NCBI RefSeq assembly: GCF_000010725.1
Contig: NC_013854.1
Location: 3,129,001-3,193,000 of the forward strand
Length of the DNA: 64,000 nt
Origin: Azospirillum sp. B510
GTDB lineage: Bacteria > Pseudomonadota > Alphaproteobacteria > Azospirillales > Azospirillaceae
Direction of reading: 5' to 3'
Shown: piece by piece, positions 1 through 12,016 of the stretch
Numbering within the stretch: the first letter of the stretch is position 1
Layout of the letters: every line of letters begins with the position of its first letter
The notes under the pieces: model-generated
Databases searched by the model: none
Seen by the model: only the letters and a program-made list of their open reading frames with translations
What the model was told of the DNA's origin: nothing
Program-made: the position numbers and the translations under genes

Positions 1-1
1 C

Positions 2-2338
<2,337 letters not shown>

Positions 2339-2457
2339 TCCACCCTGTTTGGTCAATTAAGCAAAGAATGAGAAACCGGATCCTAAGTTTGAGAAATTTT
2401 TAACCGTCCTATCATCGGAGACGACGGTATCCCTCTCCGGAAGCGGAGAGCGAGCAA

Positions 2458-2488
2458 AGAGGGCGGGGCCAAGATGGCTCCGCCCTCT
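2458..2488 (+). terminator. Likely gyrB transcription terminator hairpin
   Basis: A 13-bp stem (AGAGGGCGGGGCC, then GGCTCCGCCCTCT, one G-U pair) closes on a 5-nt loop about 120 bp after the gyrB stop. It is followed by a short, weak T run (CTGTTTG). The hairpin is strong but the U tract is poor, so intrinsic termination is likely rather than certain. Confidence 0.6.
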
Positions 2489-2698
2489 CTGTTTGCGCTG
2501 CCGGTTCATCACCAACTCTATGTGGCCATGATCAGTACTCGAACCGAATCCGATCAGATCACCCGCTCACAAGCCTCTTTGGTGAGAGTCTGATCCGAAA
2601 TTAAGTTGAGTGGTATCAGCCGGTTAGCTCGACAGCGTGGCCTTTCGGTGATTCAGGGGTTTCGCCAAAAACAACCGTGCATCCCCGATGTGGACTGA
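2489..2698. other. Non-coding spacer between gyrB terminator and IS5
   Basis: No gene, RNA or repeat could be recognised here. The stretch ends where the IS5 terminal inverted repeat begins. Confidence 0.5.
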
Positions 2699-3688
2699 GA
2701 GGCTGTCCGGTAAAATATTGACGAGATTGGGCTCGAATTTTTTGCGGGCAACGGGGCGTTGCCGGGAGTGTTGATCCGATATCCCTTTACGGTGGTGGAG
2801 GCCTGTCATGCCATGCCCACACGATCCCTATCCGTCTGACCTCAGCGACGATGAATGGGAAGTCGTCGCACCTCTCTTTTCCAAGAGCGAAAGGCGGGGA
2901 CGGAAGCCGATCTATGATCTGCGCCGGATCTTGGACGGCTGCTTCTATGTTTTGCGCGGCGGAATTGCTTGGCGGATGATGGCGCATGACTTGCCGCCGT
3001 GGCGCGTAGTCTACGATCACTTCAGCCAATGGCGCAAGACTGGCAAGTGGGAGCGGATCAATGAGGCCTTACGTGAGCGTTACCGCGTGAGTCGGGGGCG
3101 TGATCCCCAGCCGTCGGCCGCCGTCATCGACAGCCAATCGGTCAAGACGACCCAAATCGGCGGACCGCGCAGCTACGATGGCGGCAAGAAGGTCACAGGC
3201 CGCAAGCGCCAGATCCTGGTCGACACCGAGGGCATTCTACTCAAGGTTGTGGTTCATTCCGCTGATCTCCACGATAAGGCGGGCGGGATGCTCCTGCTCG
3301 CTTGGCTCCACCTCCTGTTCCCGCGGCTCGTTCTGGTGTGGTCCGACACCCATTATCAAGGCTTGAAGGCGTGGGCAAAAGGTCACCTCGGCTGGACGAT
3401 CGAAGTCGTCAAGCATTGGTGGACCGGCGTTCGCGGCTTCTGGTGTGCACCCGGCCAGGAACCACCCGAAGTTCTCACTGGCTTTCACGTGTTGCCGCGA
3501 CGTTGGGTTGTTGAGCGATGCTTTTCTTGGTTGTTGACAAACCGCCGCTTCGTCGTCGATTACGAACGTCTACCGAAAACAGACGAAGCTTTTATTTATA
3601 TGGCGATGGGGCGAATTTTACTCCGCCGCCTCGCAAAAGCCCTCCCAAATTAGCCAAAAACTCGATCCACCTTTTACCGGACAGCTTC
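2699..3688 (+). mobile_element. IS5-family (IS1031-like) insertion sequence
   Basis: Terminal inverted repeats are visible: GAGGCTGTCCGGTAAAA on the left and the reverse complement of a GAAGCTGTCCGGTAAAA end on the right. They enclose one transposase gene in about 990 bp. The flanking trinucleotides are TGA and TTA. Both fit the TNA target rule of the IS1031 group, but they are not identical, so the flanks may have recombined or mutated. Confidence 0.85.
2808..3653 (+). CDS. IS5-family transposase
   Basis: This 281-residue DDE transposase belongs to the IS1031/IS427-like branch. The N-terminal DUF4096-like region (SDLSDDEWEVVAPLF) is followed by AVIDSQSVKTT with the first catalytic Asp, the second Asp at LVWSDTHYQG, and the C-terminal ERCFSWLLTNRRF block with the catalytic Glu. 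The frame is uninterrupted, so the element may be active. It occupies nearly the whole IS, between matching terminal repeats. Confidence 0.93.
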   Translation: MPCPHDPYPSDLSDDEWEVVAPLFSKSERRGRKPIYDLRRILDGCFYVLRGGIAWRMMAHDLPPWRVVYDHFSQWRKTGKWERINEALRERYRVSRGRDPQPSAAVIDSQSVKTTQIGGPRSYDGGKKVTGRKRQILVDTEGILLKVVVHSADLHDKAGGMLLLAWLHLLFPRLVLVWSDTHYQGLKAWAKGHLGWTIEVVKHWWTGVRGFWCAPGQEPPEVLTGFHVLPRRWVVERCFSWLLTNRRFVVDYERLPKTDEAFIYMAMGRILLRRLAKALPN

Positions 3689-3728
3689 TTACTCCTCCGG
3701 GAAACGGACCGAAGCAATGAGAAAATCC

Positions 3729-4871
3729 TCAGATCGGGACCACAAGCTGAGCGGCCGCCGAGCAAAGGACCCGGCGGACGAGATCGGCCTGCCGGTTAGT
3801 CCCCGTCTTGGCCAGAACTTGCTTCATCTGGAAACGGACTGTTCCCAACCCGACTCCACGGCGTTGCGCATATTCCTCCAACGTCAGCCCGGAGACGAAG
3901 GCGCTGGCCAGACTTGCCTCCGCCGCGGTCAGTCCGAACAGGGCGACCAACGCCTCGGCCGGAACCATTCTCACGGAGCGGTCGCCGCTGAGGCCGATCA
4001 GAACGAGAGGAGCGCCAGCCGTGCTCGACTGATCCAACCTGTCGAAAGACAGTTCCCAACGACAGCCATCGATATCGAGCGCCAGGAAGGTTGGCGCGAC
4101 GCACTCACCCTGACGGCACAGGGCATCGCTCAATTTTTGCCGCACAACAGGATGAGACATATGCAACCGTCCTTCGCGGAGCTGCAATCCTCGTCCCTCC
4201 GCCATCTCGGAACGCGCTCTCTGATTGAGCCACTGGACGTGACCTGAATTGTCGCAAATGATCAGACCGCAGGGCATGCGTTCCAGATAGCTCTGCACCA
4301 GACGCTCCCCCGCAAGGCGGTTCATCGTGACCCGGCTAATCTGCATGGCTTGGGCGAAATGGGGGACCTTTGCCGCGAGACCTTCTATCTGGCGGCCGGA
4401 ATAGTCATTGGCGTCGTCCGGCCGGCGATACAGTGAAAGGCCCATGTAATGATCTTTTCCAAGGCACAAGGCCCCTCCGAGAAACCGGCCGTACCCCATC
4501 AGCCGCATGCGCTCCTGAAGCTGACTCCTGACGGACTCCTCGTCTTGTGAGAATAAATCATAATCCGAGACTATCCGTCCTACGCCGGCCGATATTTTCC
4601 TGGCGTCGATGCGCGGATTTCCTTCATCTCTGATCAGGTTTCTGTAGCGCTCCATGTCGGTCCGTGAATCATAGACCTGCCAGATTGTTTCAACCTTCTT
4701 TCCATTCACGCGGAATTCCTGAAGAAGGGCATGCTCGACCTCGAATTCGGCACATACCCGATCCATTAGACTGTGCCACTCCGACGGAGCGCTGGAGCAA
4801 GCATAGAGTTGCAAAAGGAATGTGTCTCCGGGTTTGATGGCGTGACTGTTGGCTGGAATAGCGTCCACCAC
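3729..4871 (-). CDS. LuxR-family transcriptional regulator
   Basis: This protein of about 380 residues ends in a LuxR/GerE helix-turn-helix (FGLTAAEASLASAFVSGLT, then EEYAQRRGVGLGTVRFQMKQ; about residues 310-370). The central part (ERMPCGLIICDNSGHVQWLN) looks like a degenerate PAS sensor region. The N-terminal third has no recognisable domain. GGAGG lies 4 nt before a GTG at 4871 and 7 nt before a GTG at 4868, so either could be the start. The gene is divergent from the amidase and may regulate it, but the signal sensed is unknown. Confidence 0.8.
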   Translation of the reverse strand: MVDAIPANSHAIKPGDTFLLQLYACSSAPSEWHSLMDRVCAEFEVEHALLQEFRVNGKKVETIWQVYDSRTDMERYRNLIRDEGNPRIDARKISAGVGRIVSDYDLFSQDEESVRSQLQERMRLMGYGRFLGGALCLGKDHYMGLSLYRRPDDANDYSGRQIEGLAAKVPHFAQAMQISRVTMNRLAGERLVQSYLERMPCGLIICDNSGHVQWLNQRARSEMAEGRGLQLREGRLHMSHPVVRQKLSDALCRQGECVAPTFLALDIDGCRWELSFDRLDQSSTAGAPLVLIGLSGDRSVRMVPAEALVALFGLTAAEASLASAFVSGLTLEEYAQRRGVGLGTVRFQMKQVLAKTGTNRQADLVRRVLCSAAAQLVVPI

Positions 4872-5565
4872 TTAACCTCCAGACAATTTCAGACTTCACT
4901 CCGCCGTTTCTCGTATTTCAAGCGGCACAAGACGGATTGGCAAAGGCGGAAGATCGGAGAGCCACATCGAAGCCGTGTAACACTTCCCTCAGGCCCGACG
5001 ATCCGATGGCTGCAAATCAAGGTGCAATAATATTTTGGCATCATTTTGCAAAGCCTCGACATATTCCGGCGGAAAATAGATAATTCCGACGAAAAAGGCT
5101 GGGAAAACTATGGTTTCTTTATCTTGAAGAAGCCTTGACGTTCACCACTGTAATATCGCGGATCCCCATCCATCGATCAACAAAAATATAACAGAGCTCG
5201 ACTGTTCGGTTATCGTACTGATGCCGGTGTGAGAGGGGGGTGGGACAGGCCGGATGGCTGGATAGTTTCGACAATGCAGCGTTGGGCCGAATCGTCCAGG
5301 TCTTTCGGAAGCTCTGCACTCTGAAAGGTTGCGCCGACAAAACAGTCATCATGTCAATGCTCCACACCCTCGGTGTGAGTTCTCAAAACAAGCTCCTGGG
5401 ATGCCGATCATCGGGCATCATTTCTGTCAGGGACCGGCATTGTCCAGTCAAAGGCTATGGTTTTGTGAAACTAAATTTGCACCCTTATACCATATGGTAG
5501 ATGAAGGGACGGCCACCGCCAGATGATCATTGATAAAAGTTCATAATCATTTGCAGGAGGCTTTT
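4872..5565. other. Divergent intergenic region, luxR-type gene / amidase
   Basis: About 690 bp, lower in GC than its surroundings, separate the divergent regulator and amidase genes and must hold both promoters. The only clear signals are the Shine-Dalgarno sites at each end: GGAGG for the regulator at 4876-4880 and AGGAGG for the amidase at 5555-5560. No reliable operator or RNA could be picked out. Confidence 0.5.
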
Positions 5566-7074
5566 GTGCAGACAAAAACATCGAACAGCGCAAAAGAAAC
5601 GCCGATACACTTCAAGTCTGCGACCGAGATCCTGAAGTTGCTTCGCACCCGGCAGATTGGCGCGGTCGAAGCACTGCAACATCACTTGGAGCGGGTGGAA
5701 CGCCTCGACGGCGATTTGAACGCCGTGGTGGTCAAGGATGTCGAAAGCGCGCTGTGCGCCGCCCGTGAAGCCGACAATCGGTCCAAGACGGAGTTGCCGC
5801 CTCTGCACGGGCTGCCGATGACGATCAAGGAGGCCTTTGATGTCGCTGGTATGCCGACCACCTGCGGCTTCCCTCACCTTGCCGGGAACCGGCCGCGCCA
5901 GGACGCGCATGCCGTCGGCCTGCTCAAGGCGGCTGGCGCCGTCGTGTTCGGCAAGACCAACGTGCCCGTCGGAGCTTTCGATTGGCAGGCCTACAACCCG
6001 GTCTACGGCTCAACCAACAATCCCTGGAACACCGGACACACGCCGGGCGGATCCTCGGGCGGTTCGGCGGCCTCGCTGGCGGCGGGTTTCTCCCCGCTGG
6101 AACTCGGCAGCGACATCGGCGGATCGATCCGCGTTCCCGCTCATTTCTGCGGTGTTTACGGTCACCGACCCAGCTATGGTCTGGTGCCCGCGCACGGACA
6201 TGTCCCGCCCATGCCGGGAACTCTCATCCGCTACGAGTTTGGGGTCAATGGTCCGCTTGCACGCTCGGCGCAGGACCTCGAACTTGCGCTCGACCTGATC
6301 GTCGCTCCGGCGGAGTTGGAACGTCCCGCCTCGCGCCTCGCCATTCCGGCGAGCCGTCACGAGCGTCTACAGGATTTCCGGGTCGCCGTGTGGGCCGACG
6401 ACAGCGCCTATGCCGTCGACACCCGTTGCCTTGACGCGATGCGCTCCTATGTCGACGATCTCCGCAAGCTTGGAGTCACGGTGGACGAGAAGGCGCGGCC
6501 GGATTACGACTGGAAGGCATCGGCCGATCTGTACTTCGACATCATCATGTCGATCTGCGCCAGCAGCATGCCTCCGGAAATCCTGAAAATGCTTGCTGAT
6601 ACGGCCGCAGGACTTCCCCCGGAGGATTCGGGGTACCTGGCGCGGATGGGGCGTGTCCTTCAGATGCGCCATCATGAATATTATAGAATCATGCATGAGC
6701 GCGAAGTTCTTTATCGCGCGTGGCGCGATTTCTATTCACGCTACGATGTCCTGATCTGTCCGTCCTTCCCGACCGTCGCCTACGAGCATGATCGCCGCGG
6801 TGACGGCGGCAGCGATCCGTTCACCGTCGGAGAATCCCGCTCGCACATGGTCAATGGCCGGCCGATTCCATATTGGGACGGGTTGCATTGGCCGTCGATG
6901 GCCGTCGTCGCCAATCTGCCGGCGACTGCCGTGCCGACGGGACGTTTTATCGACGGACTGCCGATGGGGGTTCAGATCATGGGACCCTATTGCGAGGACC
7001 GTACGCCTCTGCGGTTCGCTCAATTGGTCGAGCGGGAGCTTGGCGGCTTCATCGCTCCTCCGTCCTACCTGTAG
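5566..7074 (+). CDS. Amidase signature family hydrolase
   Basis: This 502-residue enzyme is of the amidase signature family, which hydrolyses carboxamides (or carries out related transamidation) with a Ser-cisSer-Lys triad. The catalytic Lys lies in MTIKEAFD (about residue 87), and the Gly/Ser-rich signature GGSSGGSAASLAAG spans about residues 160-173, followed by GSDIGGSIRVPAHFCGVYGH. GTG at 5566 is chosen as start because AGGAGG ends 5 nt upstream; a TTG at 5530 is also in frame. The substrate cannot be predicted. A LuxR-type gene diverges from it and an outer-membrane protein gene follows, which suggests a small catabolic or uptake cluster. Confidence 0.88.
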   Translation: MQTKTSNSAKETPIHFKSATEILKLLRTRQIGAVEALQHHLERVERLDGDLNAVVVKDVESALCAAREADNRSKTELPPLHGLPMTIKEAFDVAGMPTTCGFPHLAGNRPRQDAHAVGLLKAAGAVVFGKTNVPVGAFDWQAYNPVYGSTNNPWNTGHTPGGSSGGSAASLAAGFSPLELGSDIGGSIRVPAHFCGVYGHRPSYGLVPAHGHVPPMPGTLIRYEFGVNGPLARSAQDLELALDLIVAPAELERPASRLAIPASRHERLQDFRVAVWADDSAYAVDTRCLDAMRSYVDDLRKLGVTVDEKARPDYDWKASADLYFDIIMSICASSMPPEILKMLADTAAGLPPEDSGYLARMGRVLQMRHHEYYRIMHEREVLYRAWRDFYSRYDVLICPSFPTVAYEHDRRGDGGSDPFTVGESRSHMVNGRPIPYWDGLHWPSMAVVANLPATAVPTGRFIDGLPMGVQIMGPYCEDRTPLRFAQLVERELGGFIAPPSYL

Positions 7075-7352
7075 GCGGCTGCTTTACACCACTCCACACG
7101 GTTTGATTGACGCCCGATGCGTGGATCGGGGCCGGCTTGCAAGCGCGTTCGATCGAGCTGCATCTCGTCCCGATCCGTGCTTTGCGCGGGCTTCGTCATC
7201 TGCCCGCGGATGAATAAGTAAGCAGAAAAACGCTTCGCAAAACAACACCCTGACATAACCGGAAATATGGCGGAAATAATACCAACAATAACCCGCCCCA
7301 TCGCGTTTCCGGAACCCTTGATCGATAAAAACAGAAGCATGGAGGTCAATCA

Positions 7353-8351
7353 ATGAGAGACGCAGCACGCACCATGATCGCCAACGCGTTCATCATCGCG
7401 GCAACCCTGATCATGTCGTCAGTGGCTTCGAAGGCCATCGCGCAGCAATTGCCCGATCTGGTGAAGCCGCCGGCCGGAATCAATCTCGGAAGCACCAGCT
7501 TCTTCGACGGCTTCGGTCCACGCGAGACGGGATTCGTGTATGTCGCCTTTCCGCGCTTTACGTTCGGCAACGACATCACGGACGCCAAAGGCAAATCGTC
7601 CCGCGCCTTCAACGACCCCAAGGTCAACACACAGGTTCTCGTATCTCAGTTCTCGTACTTGACCCCGTTGGAGGTCGGACCGACGAGACTCGGATTCAAC
7701 CTGTTCGTTCCATTGGTCAATTTTGCGACGAGCTTCGATTCGCCGGGACTGAAGCTGCGGGACAATGGTTTCAATGTCGGCGATCTCACGTTTGGCACGT
7801 ATCTGCAAGGAAACCCAATCATCGACGAAGGCCGCCCCGTCTTCTCCTGGAGGGCTGAAATCGATGCCATCGCGCCAACAGGGGCTTTTGACAAACACAA
7901 GGACCTTAATCAAGGCTCCGGATTCTGGTCGCTCATACCGTACCTGAGCGCCACCTACCTGCCAACGGAAAATACTGAAGTTTCTATGCGATTCAATTAT
8001 ATGCATAACTTCAGCACGGACAAGTTCCCCAACCCGCCCCCCATCCCCGGCTTCAAGTTCGACAACGGGCAGGCGGGACAGGTCGGCTGGGTCAACTTCG
8101 CCGCTTCGTACAGGGTCTTGCCGTCACTGGCGCTCGGCTTGAACGGCTTCTATTACAAGCAACTCACCGAGAATAAATTGAACGGCGTATCAATTGCGGA
8201 CAGCAAAGCTGAAATGTTGGCCATGGGTCCAGGCGCTCATATCAGCATCTCGGAAAAGTCGTTCTTGAACGTCAATCTCAACCTGCCCGTTATCAACAAG
8301 AATGCGATCAAGGGGCCATCACTCGGACTGCAGTATGTGAAGGTGTTCTGA
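7353..8351 (+). CDS. SphA/MetA-pathway-type outer-membrane protein
   Basis: This 332-residue protein has an N-terminal signal peptide (hydrophobic segment about residues 9-27, cleavage probably after KAIA) and alternating beta-strand patterns. It resembles the SphA/Phenol_MetA_deg family of predicted outer-membrane channels found near catabolic genes. The C-terminus ends in an aromatic residue (VKVF), as expected for an outer-membrane beta-barrel. GGAGG lies 7 nt before the ATG. It probably allows entry of a hydrophobic or amide substrate connected with the upstream amidase; that link is inference from proximity. Confidence 0.75.
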   Translation: MRDAARTMIANAFIIAATLIMSSVASKAIAQQLPDLVKPPAGINLGSTSFFDGFGPRETGFVYVAFPRFTFGNDITDAKGKSSRAFNDPKVNTQVLVSQFSYLTPLEVGPTRLGFNLFVPLVNFATSFDSPGLKLRDNGFNVGDLTFGTYLQGNPIIDEGRPVFSWRAEIDAIAPTGAFDKHKDLNQGSGFWSLIPYLSATYLPTENTEVSMRFNYMHNFSTDKFPNPPPIPGFKFDNGQAGQVGWVNFAASYRVLPSLALGLNGFYYKQLTENKLNGVSIADSKAEMLAMGPGAHISISEKSFLNVNLNLPVINKNAIKGPSLGLQYVKVF

Positions 8352-8639
8352 CCTCGCCCAAGGCAGCAATCCGATCGTGCCCTTGAGCGTGGTGTAGGAG
8401 TTGGGTCGCTCACCGGGTGAACTGATGGTGTGGATGCCCCCTCTCGTCGGCATCGGAGTATGCCAGGATGCAGTTGTCAGGCGCGCCCTAGAACTGCCGC
8501 CCTGGCGACACGAAGGCTGCCCCCCGGTTGCCCCGGTGGGCCCACAGGCTTGATCCTCCTCGGGCTGGAAAACCGCCCGTCGGATCAAGCCTATGGACTA
8601 CCGGGACAACCTGAAGCCCATGCTGCGGTAACGATGGCA

Positions 8640-9526
8640 GAGGGGGCGGCACTCGTGTCGCCAGGGAAAGGAAGCCTGTGCGACCAGCCACCATTGGGGT
8701 CGCATTGGCCTTGCGGCTGGTCATGAGGTTCGGCTCATTCCGCCGATTTACGTGAAGCCGTTCGTCAAGCGGCAGAAGAACGATGCCGCCGATGCGGAGG
8801 CGATCGCGGAAGCGGCACGCCGCCCGAACCTTCGGTTCGTTGCGGTCAAAAGCGCCGAACATCAGGCGCGCGCCGTCACCTTCCGCACCCACCAGTGTTT
8901 CGTGAAACAGCGCACCCAGCTCATCAATGCTCTGCGCGGCCATCTGGCGGAATTCGGGGTGATCGCTCCCGGCGGAGCGACCAATGTCAAGCGGTTGGAG
9001 CAGGCGACCCGCGAGGAGGGCACCGACCTGCCGGCAGTCGTGCGAGATGGCCCGCTTTTACCTCGAACAGATTGCGGCTCTGACGATCAGGATCGACGAG
9101 TTGGTTCAGCAGCTGCAACTGGCGTCCCGCACGGATAGCTTTCTGCGGCGCCTGTGCACGGTTCCAGGCGTTGGTCCCGTGACGGCCGGCGCCATTGCCG
9201 CCTTCGCGCCTGACTTGCGGACCTTCTCCAACGGCAGGAACTTCGCGGCCTGGCTTGGGCTGGTACCGAAGCAGCATTCGTCCGGCGGCAAGACCCGGCT
9301 GGGCGGCATGAGCAGGATGGGACAGGAAGACATCCGCAAGCTGCTGATCGTCGGCGCCATGAGTTGCATCCGATGGATCTGCCGACGCGGCACGAACCCG
9401 GACAACTGGCTCGGCCGTCTCTTGGCCCGCAAGCCACGCATGGTTGCCGCCGTCGCCCTGGCCAACAAGATGGCGCGCGCCATCTGGGCGATGGTGGTCA
9501 AGCAACAGGATTATCGGACAGCGTGA
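8640..9526 (+). pseudogene. Decayed IS110-family transposase
   Basis: IS110/IS1111 transposase homology is spread over two frames. The first part (HEVRLIPPIYVKPFVKRQKN, AADAEAIAEAARRPN) contains a segment of the N-terminal DEDD domain. The second, from about 9040, carries the transposase-20 domain (RLCTVPGVGPVTAGAIAAF and GMSRMGQEDIRKLLIVGAM). The frame changes near 9040-9050, and the N-terminal start is missing or scrambled upstream of 8670. The gene cannot make an intact enzyme. No terminal repeats were recognised. Confidence 0.85.
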
Positions 9527-10074
9527 TCCGGAGGACGCGAAAGGCGACCGACGGATTGCGTTGCGGGCCATCCGGCCCGGGCAGGAAGATCGGCTGACGG
9601 TGTAGGCGGCAAGGACTTCAATGTTCAGATGGAGAGATCCAGTCCCGGGGGCGCGAGCGTCACAGCTCTCTGAACCGATGTGGGCTCCATCTTTCGAACA
9701 GCATACCGGCCCGTGGCCTTGTCAGGCCACATCATGAGGCCTGACACACGACCGATAGAATGCCCGGCACGCCCTACAATGTCAGAAGATTCCTCTTGCT
9801 TAACCGGGGGCATCCACACACGAGCAGGACCGGTCGGGAAGCGCCTTCGCCATCGCGTCCACCATTGTGCCTCATCGTCACCGCCATGATGACGGCGGCC
9901 ATGGACAGAATCGGTCACCCTTGACCATCGGCGTAATTGCATCCGATATCGGATTTGTTTATCCGTCCCTCGCACGCCACCCATCCGTGCATCCTGCAAG
10001 AAGACCTGACCGAATCAGACACCTCAACGCGGTAAGTGTGCCATCGGACCGCTTCCAGCCTGTAGAGCCTGCCC
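9527..10074. other. Intergenic, no recognised feature
   Basis: About 550 bp between the IS110 remnant and the nucleotidyltransferase gene. Short frames exist but none resembles a known protein, and no convincing RNA, repeat or terminator was seen. The promoter of the downstream three-gene operon is expected near the right end. Confidence 0.4.
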
Positions 10075-10911
10075 ATGACTTTCGATCGCATCCCCGCCAC
10101 CGTCCGCCAGCGCATCGGCGCCAAGCTCGACCGGATTGAACTGGACAGCGGCGTCCGCATCCTGCTGGCGGTCGAATCCGGCAGCCGCGCCTGGGGCTTC
10201 GCATCACCCGACAGCGACTATGACGTGCGTTTCCTCTATGTCCGGCCGCTCGACCGCTATCTGAGCCTGACCAGGGAGCGGGATGTCATTGAATTGCCCA
10301 TCGAGGACGATCTCGACATCAACGGCTGGGACATCAGCAAGGCGCTCTCCCTGCTGGGCAAGGCGAATCCGGTCCTGTTCGAATGGCTGGCCTCGCCCAT
10401 CCGCTACCGCGCGGACGAGGAATCGGTGGATCTGGTGCAGGCGTTCGCCGGCCGGGTCGCGCACCGGACGGCGGCGATCCACCATTACCGGAGCCTGGCC
10501 TCCAGCAGCCTGAGGCGTCACATCGATGGTCAGGACCGGGTCCGGCTGAAGAAATATTTCTACGGCGTGCGTCCGGCCTGCGCGCTGGCCTGGTTGCGCA
10601 CGCGGCCGGCGGACCGGCTGCCGATGGCGCTCGGCGCGCTGATGGATGGCCTCTCCCTCTCTCCCGCGATTCGCGACGCGATCGGCGGCTTGCTGGCGCG
10701 CAAGCAGCAACTGTCCGAAATCGGCGAAGGCCCACGGATCCCCGTTCTCGACGCCTTCATCGCCTCCGAGGTCATGGCGGCGACCGCTTCCGACCCCGGC
10801 CCCACCGAAAAGGCGGCCCTTGCCGCCGAAGCCGACCGGCTGTTCCGCCGTCTGGTGCGCGGCCCCATGCCGCAGAACCCGGTGGGCATAGCCGACCATC
10901 CCGCTTCCTGA
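10075..10911 (+). CDS. RlaP-like nucleotidyltransferase
   Basis: This 278-residue protein is of the DNA polymerase beta-like nucleotidyltransferase superfamily, closest by eye to the RlaP (RNA ligase-associated polbeta) family. The diagnostic motif is ESGSRAWGFASPDSDYDVRF (about residues 35-54), with the GS pair and the two metal-binding Asp residues intact. A helical C-terminal region includes KKYFYGVRPACALAWL, typical of the family. It is the first gene of an operon, 12 bp ahead of the AAA ATPase gene. RlaP proteins are associated with RNA repair, but the substrate here is unknown. Confidence 0.82.
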   Translation: MTFDRIPATVRQRIGAKLDRIELDSGVRILLAVESGSRAWGFASPDSDYDVRFLYVRPLDRYLSLTRERDVIELPIEDDLDINGWDISKALSLLGKANPVLFEWLASPIRYRADEESVDLVQAFAGRVAHRTAAIHHYRSLASSSLRRHIDGQDRVRLKKYFYGVRPACALAWLRTRPADRLPMALGALMDGLSLSPAIRDAIGGLLARKQQLSEIGEGPRIPVLDAFIASEVMAATASDPGPTEKAALAAEADRLFRRLVRGPMPQNPVGIADHPAS

Positions 10912-10923
10912 ACCGGAACCTCC

Positions 10924-12009
10924 ATGTCCACGTCCTCGCCGGAATCATCCCCCGGCTCGCCCATCGCTCTGACCCCTGCCACCCTGCCCGAGTTCCTGCT
11001 GGCTGTCGCCCCGGTGCGCCCGGTCTATATCAAGGGTCCGCCGGGCATCGGAAAATCCAGCCTGGTCACCGACTTCGCCGCCGCTGTCGGGCTGGATTGC
11101 GTCACCCTGCTCGGCAGCCAGATGCTGCCCGAGGATCTGCTCGGCGTTCCCCGCATCGAGGATGGTCGCACCCGCTTCTGTCCGCCGGCCCGCATCGCGC
11201 GCGACACCCCCTATTGCCTGTTCCTGGACGAGTTGCCCAACGCCTCCAAGGAGGTGCAGAAGGCGCTCTATCCGCTGGTGTTCGAAAAGCGGATCGACGA
11301 TTACGTGCTGCCGGCCGGGTCGGTGGTGATCGCCGCCGGCAACCGGGCCGAGGACGCCGCCTTCGTCAATCCGCTGTCCAGCGCCCTGCTGAACCGGTTG
11401 GTCGTCGTCGAGCTGCGGGCGTCGGCGCGCGAATGGCTGGACTGGGCGCGGCGCAACGCGGTGCACGAGCAGGTCATCCGCTATGTCGAGGCCCGCCCCG
11501 ACCATCTGTGGAGCCGCCCGCCGCGCAGCGAGGAGCCCTTCTCCACCCCGCGCTCCTGGCACGCGCTGTCCGACGCCATGGCGGCCTTCGGCGACGCCCT
11601 GACCGACGAGTGGGTCGGCATTCTCGCCGCCGGCTGCCTGTCGCCCGCCCATGCCGTCCAGTTCCGCGCCTTCCTGCGCCAGTCGCGTCTGCGCTACGAC
11701 GTCGCCAAGCTGCTGAAGGGAGAAATCCGCTGGCCGGACGCGCCCGGCGACCGCGACGTCCTCTATTTCCTGTCCCAGTCCTTCCGCGCCCATCTGGTCA
11801 AGGAACTGCCGGCCGAGCCGGCGGGCATCAAGCCGCCGCACCGCGAACTCGCCCATGCCGCCAAGGCCCTGCTGCGCAGCCTCGCCGCCATCAGCCTGGA
11901 GATCGCCCAGGGCGTCGTCGCCGCCGACGAGGATGACCGCGGCATTCCCGGCTGGTTCCTGGCCGAGGTGGTGCGCGACCTGCCGCGGCTCGCCGCGCAG
12001 GCCCGGTGA
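10924..12009 (+). CDS. MoxR-type AAA+ ATPase
   Basis: This 361-residue ATPase has Walker A GPPGIGKSS (about residues 38-46), Walker B CLFLDELPN (about 98-106) and sensor-like IAAGNRAEDAAFVNPLSSAL with LLNRLVVVEL, typical of the MoxR branch of AAA+ proteins. MoxR ATPases are chaperone-like and usually act with a VWA-domain partner, which is encoded here by the next gene 7 bp downstream. Together they probably remodel or activate a protein target; the target is not evident. Confidence 0.88.
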   Translation: MSTSSPESSPGSPIALTPATLPEFLLAVAPVRPVYIKGPPGIGKSSLVTDFAAAVGLDCVTLLGSQMLPEDLLGVPRIEDGRTRFCPPARIARDTPYCLFLDELPNASKEVQKALYPLVFEKRIDDYVLPAGSVVIAAGNRAEDAAFVNPLSSALLNRLVVVELRASAREWLDWARRNAVHEQVIRYVEARPDHLWSRPPRSEEPFSTPRSWHALSDAMAAFGDALTDEWVGILAAGCLSPAHAVQFRAFLRQSRLRYDVAKLLKGEIRWPDAPGDRDVLYFLSQSFRAHLVKELPAEPAGIKPPHRELAHAAKALLRSLAAISLEIAQGVVAADEDDRGIPGWFLAEVVRDLPRLAAQAR

Positions 12010-12016
12010 GGCGGCG

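Noticed and set aside
2696..3691. A clean TNA target duplication for the first IS5 element
   Set aside because: The flanking triplets are TGA and TTA, which differ, so no duplication is claimed.
8380..8640. A coding gene between the outer-membrane protein gene and the IS110 remnant
   Set aside because: Open frames exist but have no recognisable similarity, plausible start or codon pattern. The stretch is probably decayed IS110 5' DNA.
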